Shown piece by piece: positions 35,259-42,929 of a stretch of DNA of 64,000 nt. This DNA is from Moraxella sp. K1664. Its GTDB lineage: Bacteria > Pseudomonadota > Gammaproteobacteria > Pseudomonadales > Moraxellaceae. The position numbers and the translations under genes were made by a program. Location: the NCBI RefSeq assembly GCF_039693965.1, contig NZ_CP155576.1:2294001-2358000 (forward strand), given 5' to 3'. The first letter of the stretch is position 1, and each line of letters starts with the position of its first letter. The notes below the pieces were generated by a model. That model saw only the letters and a list, made by a program, of their open reading frames with translations, ran no database searches and had not been told where the DNA came from.

Positions 35259-36248
35259 TTATTTTTTTGCATTGGCGAGGATTTCTTCTGGGATGAGACT
35301 GATGCCATGCTCTGTGAGTTTGTACCAAACATAAGCCTGTGATTTAGATAAGTGGCTTGGGGTTGGGTAAATGGGTGATACATCACCGATGTTTAAGTAG
35401 ATGACTTTTTTAGTCATGCGGTCTTGGTAATAACCTGATACAGTAGCAGGTTGTCCTTCTTGGATGATGCAGGTTTCATCGTATTTGGGTGGGGTGGTTG
35501 GTGGGCTATTTTGACTGGCAACAAAGGCGGCAGCACTCTCTGGGGTGATACCTAGATTATCCACCACTCTATTAATGTCCATCATAATCTCAAAGGGTTC
35601 TAACTGCGTGATAAAGTTAATGTGTTCAAAGATATTAACCTTTTGTACATTTTGCAGAAGTTGCTTACCGCCCAAGGCAATGGCTGGCACAAAGGTATAT
35701 ATCTCATCTTCTTTGAGTTTGCCATAACTGGCAAGACAGCGGTTAAAGAGGGGGGTGTGGTGGATGTCGGTTAAATCATAGGATTTTTCGCCTTTGTATT
35801 CAACGACACCAGCAGCCACAGTTAAGCCAATGGCGTGCTGTCTTTGCGTTAGTTGGCGATTGTCTAGGATTCTTGGAAAAATCTGCATATCATCAATATA
35901 AATGGTTAGACTGGATTTGGTCTGCCGACCCATCACTTTTAAAGTCCCAAACGCCGTTCTACCCAGCACATACCAATCATCGTGGGCATAAAACGGCGTG
36001 GGTTTTAAAATCTCATCAAGCAGGTCAGCATAATCATCAGGATTTACCAGCCAAAATCCCCCATCATCAAAACAAGCAAAGCCGATTTGCTCCCAAAGAT
36101 ACCACAACGGTCTTGGGAAAAAATCACCATAGGTCTTGATAAAGGCTTGGGTGGGTTTGGCACCTGTTTCTATTTTGATGTTTTTAAATTCCCAATATTC
36201 TATTGATTCATCAATTTCTTGTTGTGCGTCTGGTTCTAACTCTTGCAT
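35259..36248 (-). CDS. Tdi-like immunity protein (GAD-like/DUF1851)
   Basis: ATG 36248 overlaps the toxin stop (TAATG) and has AGAGAGG upstream. The upstream GTG 36257 is less likely. The protein is about 329 aa, cytoplasmic-looking. The N-terminal portion (YGDFFPRPLWYLWEQIGFACFDDGGFW, key words PRPLWYLWEQIG) and WYVLGRTAFGTLKVM are typical of GAD-like/DUF1851 proteins such as Agrobacterium Tdi, which neutralise Tde DNases. Extra C-terminal segment (about 250-329, YYQDRMTKKVIYLNIGDVSP) of unknown role. Its pairing with an Ntox15 toxin upstream supports the call. Confidence 0.78.
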   Translation of the reverse strand: MQELEPDAQQEIDESIEYWEFKNIKIETGAKPTQAFIKTYGDFFPRPLWYLWEQIGFACFDDGGFWLVNPDDYADLLDEILKPTPFYAHDDWYVLGRTAFGTLKVMGRQTKSSLTIYIDDMQIFPRILDNRQLTQRQHAIGLTVAAGVVEYKGEKSYDLTDIHHTPLFNRCLASYGKLKEDEIYTFVPAIALGGKQLLQNVQKVNIFEHINFITQLEPFEIMMDINRVVDNLGITPESAAAFVASQNSPPTTPPKYDETCIIQEGQPATVSGYYQDRMTKKVIYLNIGDVSPIYPTPSHLSKSQAYVWYKLTEHGISLIPEEILANAKK

Positions 36249-37999
36249 TATTTGCACCTCTCTAACTTAACATTCATACGAGTGTTGGCTCGCTCACTTT
36301 CGGGAATTGATTTGATGGCTTCATCAATAGCACCCACTCGGGTACGCCCTTTGTCCGATGGGTCTATTGTAGCATCATCAGGCACATTTTTCCACTGACT
36401 GCCGATGGAAGAATTGACATTTTTAAGTCCCATATCCATTGGTACTTTGCTGTTAAGGTTGCCATCAATCAGTTGGTCTGGGTTATGTAAGGCAGCCAAA
36501 GTTGCCATCACATTGTCGGTGGTGGTATTTGCTTTTTGTTCAGCCTCTACTTGTGACATACCGTTTTCTTTATATTCATTTGTGTAACGCTCCAATAAAT
36601 CCGCCCTAAATTTATCCCTTGTCTCTATTTGGTCTTTGCCATCGCCTCGCCCACTGCCTTGAGAGGCTTTTCTTGCTTGAAATGCCTTTCTTCCTGCCTC
36701 ATACTCTGCCACCGTCAAACTGTTAATGCCAGCCTCTTGCATTTGCAATTGTCTGTCAGTTTCTCGGTTCAGATAGTCGTCTGCCGATGTACTGTTACCA
36801 AAACCAGCAGGGTAATCATTTTTAATATTTTCATCGGCTCGTTTTTTGGCTTTATCAGTATTGACACGATTAAAACACGCCACCCGCTTTTGGGGCATTT
36901 GTTTGAAAACAGCTTTTTGGCTTTTTTGAATAAGGGTGGATTGTGTAGGAGCATTTAGATTTCCTCCGCCCCCAATATGAATATTTTGCGTAACCTTACC
37001 CCCATTTGCCACCATTGCCATTGCATAAGGCGTGGATAATAATCCATCCACTTTTTCTGTAATTTCTTTAGCAATTTGATCAATATAATCATTGATTTGA
37101 CTGGCAATTTCATCAACTCTTTTAAATAATGCATCAAGCCCAGTATCCAATGATTTTAAACTGGGTCTGTCTTTAAAATTAACGCTATTAGCACTACCAA
37201 ATGTTTTAAATTTATACGATAATTCTGATAGATATTTTTGAATGCTAGTTTTTGCTCTATCCGCCAGTTCTTGCCAAGGTTTGGTTTGCAACCAACGAAT
37301 TGGATTATCCTTCCAAGGAATTTGATTGCCTGCCCCTATTTTTCTAAGATAGGTTTCACAGGTTTCCATAATCTCAGCTAAAGCTTTTATGTCAGCAAAG
37401 TCTTTATGTCTAATCACCTTAATTAAAGTCTTGACAACAGAACCTACCGTTGGTATTAAACCAAAAGCAGTCAATGCCAGATTGATCCAGTTCTCTTTGT
37501 TTTCTCTCTCAATCTCATTTGTCAATGTAAGAACATTTGCCACCAAATCTCTAACATCTGACACTTGATCCGCCACAGGAATGATACTTATCAAACCTGC
37601 AACAATAGTTTGGCTAAGTGTTGGCTCTTTATTAAAATCCCCAATAATGGCACCCCAAGCCCAAGACACCCATTGCTGTATTTTATCCCATACACCATAA
37701 TCATCATTAACAATCGCCACCAAATCAGCAGAAACCTCTAAAAGTGAGCGTTTTAATTCTTGGGCAACATTCTCCCAATCATTAGGATGATTAACAATCC
37801 TAATGATACCATTTTTTAATTCGCCAGCCCCAAATGCTGGTGAAAGTTCAACATAATTGCTTTTAAGTTCAGGTAAATATTTTTCCAATAGTTCTACTGA
37901 TTGACCAAACTCATACTTAATATAATCAGAACGATTATTGATATTTGTCCAAAAATTTCGGTTAGCCAACTCTCTGTCATTATCTTGAATATCACTCAT
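36248..37999 (-). CDS. Tde-like Ntox15 DNase effector linked to VgrG2
   Basis: This 583-aa protein has a long helical N-terminal pretoxin region (about 1-340) with hydrophobic segments (ETIVAGL-type SQTIVAGLISIIPVAD and ALTAFGLIPTVGSV). The C-terminal Ntox15 (Toxin_43) domain contains QKRVACFNRVN, YPAGFGN, GRGDGKDQIETRDKFR, and the HxxD active-site motif in ALHNPDQ. Tde effectors of this family are DNases delivered by T6SS. AAGGA precedes the ATG. It lies 11 bp after vgrG2, whose tail is its likely carrier. The DNase activity is inferred from family membership. Confidence 0.82.
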   Translation of the reverse strand: MSDIQDNDRELANRNFWTNINNRSDYIKYEFGQSVELLEKYLPELKSNYVELSPAFGAGELKNGIIRIVNHPNDWENVAQELKRSLLEVSADLVAIVNDDYGVWDKIQQWVSWAWGAIIGDFNKEPTLSQTIVAGLISIIPVADQVSDVRDLVANVLTLTNEIERENKENWINLALTAFGLIPTVGSVVKTLIKVIRHKDFADIKALAEIMETCETYLRKIGAGNQIPWKDNPIRWLQTKPWQELADRAKTSIQKYLSELSYKFKTFGSANSVNFKDRPSLKSLDTGLDALFKRVDEIASQINDYIDQIAKEITEKVDGLLSTPYAMAMVANGGKVTQNIHIGGGGNLNAPTQSTLIQKSQKAVFKQMPQKRVACFNRVNTDKAKKRADENIKNDYPAGFGNSTSADDYLNRETDRQLQMQEAGINSLTVAEYEAGRKAFQARKASQGSGRGDGKDQIETRDKFRADLLERYTNEYKENGMSQVEAEQKANTTTDNVMATLAALHNPDQLIDGNLNSKVPMDMGLKNVNSSIGSQWKNVPDDATIDPSDKGRTRVGAIDEAIKSIPESERANTRMNVKLERCK

Positions 38000-38010
38000 C
38001 TTATTTATCC

Positions 38011-40875
38011 TTACTTCTGTGTTGCCAACTCATATTCAACCGTTGCCTCTCCTATTGGAGCATTTTTGATAACTGCTTGCCCTTTTTCATCTAAAATACC
38101 TGTTTTTTGTGAGCCATCTGCGAATGTAACTGTATATTTCGCTCCATAGATAGGTGTTCCATCGGCATGCAGATATTCCAAAACTAGATCGGATGGGTCA
38201 ATCTTGACGTTTGGCAAGGTTGGGATTTTTAAGCTCACCCTCTCACCCCCCTCCATCACCTTCTCATTACTCTTGACTCTAAACACCCCAGGTGTTGTGA
38301 TAAACACGCCTTGTTCGTTCATTTTAAACTCAGAACCACAGATGTTGATGGATAATTGAGTGGGGCTTGTGATTTGGATTTTACCTTCTGTTGAGATAAT
38401 CTCTATGTTGTCTTTGGCGATGTGTTTGATGTTGCCTTGTTGAGCTTGTAGTTCTATGTCGTCTTTGGCGGTGTAGTGTTTAATGCCTCCGGTTTGGACA
38501 AAGACTCTGATGCCGTTTTGGACGGTTAGGTTGTATTTTGAGGTGGTGGCAAGGCTTAGGTCTTTGTTTGTGGTGATGGCAAGGTTGTTGTCAGTGGTGA
38601 TGTGAATGTTTTGTTTGGCAGTTAAGGTCATGCCCGCCAGTGAGGCAAGGGCAATATGTGGGTTTGACAGCTCTGGATGATTTAGGGTGTCATCTGAGTC
38701 GTCATCGTGGTGATTGGCATGGTCTACGCCCTCCCCTGTCATGCTTGTGTTAAGCTCATCTAAGGTGGGCATGAGCGTGTCATCCAAGGCTCGCTCTTCG
38801 CATTGTGCTTGGATGCTACTTTGTATGAGTGATGAGTGGGTGCTTGTGGCGTTCTGTAGTTGAGCTGTGGTCTCTTTGATGTCTTTGATGTGACTTGTGG
38901 CATGTGGCCTCCCATGCGTGGTAATCACCATGCCTTTATCTGCTCTTATCACCCCATGCCCATCAGTTCTTACCTCAAAGCCCTCGCCTCGGTATTCACC
39001 TCGTCCTTTGGGGGTAGTCAGGCGTCTGATGTGTCCTAGGTTAATCTCGGTGTGTAGGTGGTCGGATTTTAATTGGGTTTGGAGTTTACCTGTGGTGTCA
39101 TCCATGATGAGTTGGTTGGATTTATCTCCGCCATACTCTTTGGAGCGGATGCCAGAGAGGACTTTTTCATGAGGCAGGGTGTATAGAGGCATGTTGTTTG
39201 GATTGGTCAAGGAGCCTGCCACATAGGGCATGTCAGGATTGCCTCCAAAGAAGTCAATGATGACCTCTTGGCCTGCTCTGGGTAGTGCAATGTACCCAAA
39301 GTGATCTCCTGCCCAGGTACTGGCAACACGAAGATAGCAGGTGTTTATCTGACTTAGGTTGTCTTGGTTATCATCAGTGCGATTGTCTACAAGGTGTCTT
39401 TGGGTGAGTGTGGGTTTATCCCAGTGGAACTTGACTTTGATGCGACCGTATTGGTCGGTGTGTATCTCTTCACCTTCTGGGGCGACAACAGTGGCGGTTT
39501 GGGTACGGGCAATGGGTCTTGGGCAGGGGGTTGTGGGTACAAGCGGATGTGTGGCAGGGTATGCGGTGAAGCTTGTATCGGCGGTGTAGTACTGATGGGT
39601 GTTGTTGTCTTCATCGATGGGCTTGATGCTCATCTGTAAGGCGTAGACAACCCAGTCGGTATTCATGCTTTGATTGGGATGACCTGTTAGGGTAAATAGG
39701 TGAGCGATTTGTATGCCCTTTAGTCTGCCATGTGCTGTGGCACTTAGGCTTTGATGTTGATAAGAGGCGGTGAGCTGTTCGTTTCGTGTGACTATCTCGT
39801 CATTGCCTGCTCGTCTGCCTTGATGCCACTCATAGCGTTGTAGATGATGGATGAGTGCCTGATGTGGTTTGTGTGTGTCAGTTTGTGCCTCTTTGATGGT
39901 ATCATGAGCCATTAGGGGCTCACCTGGGGTTTTAAACTGATAATCAGATAAGAGACTTTGGGCACAGGTCAGTATGCTTTTGGGGGTAAAGTGCTCTAGG
40001 TATTCAGCATACTCTGGCATGCGCTGATTGGGCGGGTAGAGTGTTAGGGTGTCATAAAAGGGATTGGCATGTCTTTTTAGATGACTGACATGGTCGGTGA
40101 TGATTAGGGTGTGGTTGTCTTTGGTGTGTTCAAAGTAAAAGCTGATGCCATGCTCACTCATGAGGCGAGTGATGAATGCGTGGTCTGATTCGTCATATTG
40201 GGTTTGGTAGTCTTGTACAGGATAGTCATGGGTGAGTTCAAACTGCCAAGGATAGGGGTAGCAGGATAATACCTCTTCGATGATTTGTGGGATGGATTTG
40301 TGTTGGTGGATGTGGTAGTTATTTGTTTTGGTGAGTAGGTAAGTCCATGGAGATAAGGTGAGTTCATAGACGGCATGCCTGTGATGGGTGGTGAGTTTGG
40401 CACAGCCGGTGATGATGCCATGTCTTATGACTTGTCCTGTGATGGTTCTATCATCGATGGGGTGTTTGTCATTTAAGTCAAGGGATATGCCTAAGGGGGT
40501 ACCGATGAGGGCGGTTAGGTCTAAGTGAGAGGCGACGCTTTGGTAGGAGATGGTGCCTTGGTGGGAAGGCATGTGGGGTGTGTGGGAGACATGAGAAGAA
40601 TGGAGAGAAGAGAGAGAATGGGAAGAAGAGAGAGAAGTGTCATTGTCTTTGGGGTGGATGATACTGCCATGATAAGCTTCAAAACTGACATAACCTTCTA
40701 GTCCCTCTATGCCATGGGCAGGGTTGCCATGTTCGTCTTTGGCTTTGACGATGAGTTTGTATTCAAACAGTCCGTTGATGCTCTCTACCCCCTGTAAGCT
40801 GTCGAACCATAGATAAGGGGTGCCAGATACACTTTTGGGCAGATAAAGAGAGTGTAGATGAGCACGATGGTTCAT
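38011..40875 (-). CDS. vgrG: VgrG spike protein 2 with a different adaptor tail
   Basis: ATG 40875 has the same AAGGA leader as vgrG1. The protein is about 954 aa. The core is identical to VgrG1 up to NEKVMEGGE, after which the tail diverges (VSLKIPTLPNVKIDPSDLV, YLHADGTPIYGAKYTVTF, TGILDEKGQAVIKNAPIG). The tail still has the beta-sandwich, transthyretin-like pattern but a different surface, matching a different cargo (the Tde-like DNase next door). It is transcribed divergently from hcp. Confidence 0.94.
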   Translation of the reverse strand: MNHRAHLHSLYLPKSVSGTPYLWFDSLQGVESINGLFEYKLIVKAKDEHGNPAHGIEGLEGYVSFEAYHGSIIHPKDNDTSLSSSHSLSSLHSSHVSHTPHMPSHQGTISYQSVASHLDLTALIGTPLGISLDLNDKHPIDDRTITGQVIRHGIITGCAKLTTHHRHAVYELTLSPWTYLLTKTNNYHIHQHKSIPQIIEEVLSCYPYPWQFELTHDYPVQDYQTQYDESDHAFITRLMSEHGISFYFEHTKDNHTLIITDHVSHLKRHANPFYDTLTLYPPNQRMPEYAEYLEHFTPKSILTCAQSLLSDYQFKTPGEPLMAHDTIKEAQTDTHKPHQALIHHLQRYEWHQGRRAGNDEIVTRNEQLTASYQHQSLSATAHGRLKGIQIAHLFTLTGHPNQSMNTDWVVYALQMSIKPIDEDNNTHQYYTADTSFTAYPATHPLVPTTPCPRPIARTQTATVVAPEGEEIHTDQYGRIKVKFHWDKPTLTQRHLVDNRTDDNQDNLSQINTCYLRVASTWAGDHFGYIALPRAGQEVIIDFFGGNPDMPYVAGSLTNPNNMPLYTLPHEKVLSGIRSKEYGGDKSNQLIMDDTTGKLQTQLKSDHLHTEINLGHIRRLTTPKGRGEYRGEGFEVRTDGHGVIRADKGMVITTHGRPHATSHIKDIKETTAQLQNATSTHSSLIQSSIQAQCEERALDDTLMPTLDELNTSMTGEGVDHANHHDDDSDDTLNHPELSNPHIALASLAGMTLTAKQNIHITTDNNLAITTNKDLSLATTSKYNLTVQNGIRVFVQTGGIKHYTAKDDIELQAQQGNIKHIAKDNIEIISTEGKIQITSPTQLSINICGSEFKMNEQGVFITTPGVFRVKSNEKVMEGGERVSLKIPTLPNVKIDPSDLVLEYLHADGTPIYGAKYTVTFADGSQKTGILDEKGQAVIKNAPIGEATVEYELATQK

Positions 40876-40986
40876 GGGGATGTCCTTATTGAAAGATTGA
40901 ATGATTGAATGGTTAGGTGGGGTTAATGAGAATGATTTAGGAGTGATTGGATTGTAGCATGGGAGGTGGGAGGGGGTCAAGGGGGG
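38242..40986. repeat. 2745-bp vgrG duplication, copy 2
   Basis: Same span as copy 1 (32451-35195), in direct orientation, about 5.8 kb apart. It includes the vgrG core, leader and promoter, and ends in G6 (G8 in copy 1). The high identity, including at synonymous sites as far as read, implies recent duplication or gene conversion. Recombination between copies would delete the Tde/Tdi cassette and one tail. Confidence 0.9.
40951..40986 (-). promoter_or_regulatory. vgrG2 promoter with a C6 tract
   Basis: On the minus strand: C6 (40986-40981), TTGACC (40980-40975), an 18-bp spacer, TACAAT (40956-40951). Identical to the vgrG1 promoter except for tract length. Its -35 lies only 18 bp from the -35 of the divergent hcp promoter. 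Confidence 0.6.
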
Positions 40987-40998
40987 ATGAAAATTTGC

Positions 40999-41027
40999 TT
41001 GATTATTTATTTTGTTTTCGCTATAAT
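40999..41027 (+). promoter_or_regulatory. hcp promoter
   Basis: TTGATT (40999-41004), exactly 17 bp, then TATAAT (41022-41027): a near-consensus sigma70 promoter, giving a start near 41034 and a 5' leader of about 97 nt. It is back to back with the vgrG2 promoter. Confidence 0.75.
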
Positions 41028-41035
41028 CACATGAA

Positions 41036-41080
41036 CTCATTTAAATGAGATACGATATTATTTATAAAGTAGCGTATCTC
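41036..41080 (+). promoter_or_regulatory. Palindrome and hairpin in the hcp leader
   Basis: CTCATTTAAATGAG (41036-41049) is a perfect 14-bp palindrome at the predicted start. GAGATACG (41047-41054) and CGTATCTC (41073-41080) form an 8-bp stem with an 18-nt loop. They may be an operator and an mRNA-stabilising 5' hairpin respectively. No regulator is identified. Confidence 0.4.
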
Positions 41081-41130
41081 CCATTGATGAGTTAATCAAC
41101 CTCACATTTTCTTTTATAAAGGTGCACATT

Positions 41131-41616
41131 ATGGCTATAGATATTTTCTTAAAAATCGATGGTGTGAATGGCGAATCCAAGGATGCAGGACACAAGGATT
41201 GGATTGATGTTCATAACTTTACATGGGGTGCCAGTCAGCCTGCCACTCTAACCACAGGTGGTGGTGGTGGTGCAGGCAAAGTCAACTTCCAAGACCTAAA
41301 AGTAACAGCCGCTATTGATAAGGCAGCTCCTACCGTTCTCAAACACAGTGCCATTGGTCGGCACATCCCCAAAGTGGAAATCTCAGTTTGCAAGGCAGGT
41401 GGCGAACAGATTGAGTACTCTAGAATCACACTAGAAGACGTCATGGTAACTGGCGTTGAGTTCGTCGGTTCCAAGGACAATGAAGTTCTTTATGTGAATT
41501 ACTCATTCCAAGCCGTCAAAATCAAAAACCAATACTGGGAACAAACCGAGCGTGGCGGTCGTGGTGCCGAAACTCAAATGGGTTACGACATCAAACAAAA
41601 CAAAGCCATCGGCTAA
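41131..41616 (+). CDS. hcp: T6SS inner-tube protein Hcp (TssD)
   Basis: ATG 41131 has AAAGGTG upstream and starts MAIDIFLKIDGVNGESKD. The GTG at 41122 in the same frame is unlikely. The 161-aa product carries Hcp hallmarks (GHKDWIDVHNFTWGASQP, TVLKHSAIGRHIPKVEISVCK, YSRITLEDVMVTGVEFVG). Hcp hexamers stack as the tail tube and chaperone some effectors. It has its own strong promoter, and a terminator-like hairpin follows directly, so it can be made in excess over tagJ-tssEFG. Confidence 0.96.
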   Translation: MAIDIFLKIDGVNGESKDAGHKDWIDVHNFTWGASQPATLTTGGGGGAGKVNFQDLKVTAAIDKAAPTVLKHSAIGRHIPKVEISVCKAGGEQIEYSRITLEDVMVTGVEFVGSKDNEVLYVNYSFQAVKIKNQYWEQTERGGRGAETQMGYDIKQNKAIG

Positions 41617-41636
41617 TCAGCCATTTCACCTTTTTA

Positions 41637-41670
41637 AAACACAACCTTATATTAATATTAGGTTGTGTTT
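41637..41670 (+). terminator. Partial terminator after hcp
   Basis: 11-bp arms AAACACAACCT (41637-41647) and AGGTTGTGTTT (41660-41670) with a 12-nt loop, followed by TTAT. It sits between hcp and tagJ with no new strong promoter seen, so it probably attenuates read-through into tagJ-tssEFG. Confidence 0.75.
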
Positions 41671-41692
41671 TTATATCAGTATAGGTCACCTT

Positions 41693-42454
41693 ATGATTAT
41701 TGATAACATCACTCACCATATAGAGACACTCATTAGCCAGCTTAAAAAAGATCCCATGAACCTAAATGCCAGACTGGCACTCATTCAATGTTATTGCCTA
41801 GAGGCGGATTGGCAAAAAGCCTTGAACACCACCGATAATTTTCTAAAAATCCATAACGACCCACACGTCAAATCCCTACTTAAACAAAACATTCTTTGCG
41901 AGATACAGCGAGATGAAGTGTTTAAAAACACCAAAGCACCGCTTGCTTACCCTGATACAGCTTTTCATGACAATCAGACCCTGTTATTACAAGCCTTCTA
42001 TGGCGATAACGATAATATAGTGGATATTTTCAGCCAGCTCATTGATGAGTGCGACTTTTGGGCAACCATCGCCACATATGACGAACAGAACTATCAAGAT
42101 TCATGGATTGACAGTGATTTTAGATTGTCTAGTGTCTTTGAGATATTTGTGGATGCTCATTACTACTGGTTACCCGCCAATAACATCCGATCCATTCATT
42201 TTTGGCGACACGAAGTACTCACAGATATTTTGTGGCGACGTGCCAAAATAACCTTACAAAACCAACAGGAAATCTCAGCCTTTATACCTGCCAGATATCC
42301 TATTTTAACCGAGGTATCAGAAGACATCAAACAAAACAAGCGCACCCAATGGGAACAAATATCTAAATTATCATGGGCAAACGGTCAGAAGACATTGACA
42401 TCAGGCGATGTGGATATCCCCCTGCTTGATATTGATGTCATCACAAGAGGGTAA
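41693..42454 (+). CDS. tagJ: T6SS accessory protein TagJ (ImpE family)
   Basis: ATG 41693 starts MIIDNITHHIETLISQLKKDP. An earlier in-frame start would run back through the terminator and hcp, so it is rejected. The 253-aa protein has N-terminal TPR-like helices (LNARLALIQCYCLEADWQKALN) and an ImpE C-terminal domain (WRRAKITLQN; FIPARYP). TagJ binds sheath component TssB and modulates ClpV recruitment in systems that have it. Located between hcp and tssE. It does not occur in all T6SS. Confidence 0.85.
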   Translation: MIIDNITHHIETLISQLKKDPMNLNARLALIQCYCLEADWQKALNTTDNFLKIHNDPHVKSLLKQNILCEIQRDEVFKNTKAPLAYPDTAFHDNQTLLLQAFYGDNDNIVDIFSQLIDECDFWATIATYDEQNYQDSWIDSDFRLSSVFEIFVDAHYYWLPANNIRSIHFWRHEVLTDILWRRAKITLQNQQEISAFIPARYPILTEVSEDIKQNKRTQWEQISKLSWANGQKTLTSGDVDIPLLDIDVITRG

Positions 42455-42457
42455 CTA

Positions 42458-42913
42458 ATGGCAAACAATACCGCAAGTATCTATGACAGGCTCATGCAGT
42501 ACACCTCTGGTGCTAGCATCTCTCACAGTCAGTTAAGAGAGTTTGTGATTCGGGATTTGCTCTCTTTATTAAATACCGCAAGTTACTACACAGACAATCA
42601 CGCCTATTTTAGCCAAAACGAAACCTATCACTGCGTCATGAATTATGGCATACACCCCTTATCAGGTAAAAGAGCCTCAGAGATCAACTGGCTTGATGTA
42701 GAGAGCAACATCACCGCATCCATCAGAGCCTTTGAAAGTCGGATACTGCCAGAAAGCTTGGAGGTAAAATGCCTAACAAAGCACGCCGATGACATCCTAC
42801 ACAATCAAGTAAGCATACAAATCACAGGGCTAATACGCTCAAGCCCACATCCCGAGCGATTTGTATTAACCACCAAACTAGACTTAGAAACAGGCAGTTT
42901 TAACCCAACATAA
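42458..42913 (+). CDS. tssE: T6SS baseplate wedge TssE (gp25-like)
   Basis: This 151-aa protein has a gp25-like core: REFVIRDLLSLLNT, VMNYGIHPLSGKRASEI, ITASIRAFESRILPESLEVK. The EPR-like motif typical of TssE is less evident. GAGGG lies 7 nt upstream. Placed between tagJ and tssF, as in many T6SS clusters. Forms the baseplate with TssF, TssG and TssK. Confidence 0.92.
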   Translation: MANNTASIYDRLMQYTSGASISHSQLREFVIRDLLSLLNTASYYTDNHAYFSQNETYHCVMNYGIHPLSGKRASEINWLDVESNITASIRAFESRILPESLEVKCLTKHADDILHNQVSIQITGLIRSSPHPERFVLTTKLDLETGSFNPT

Positions 42914-42929
42914 TATCTAGGAGCATGTC

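Noticed and set aside
32451-40986. vgrG duplication as a possible assembly artefact
   Set aside because: Each copy has a distinct C-terminal tail, distinct downstream effector and a different G-tract length, so two real loci are more likely. A long-read check is still listed.
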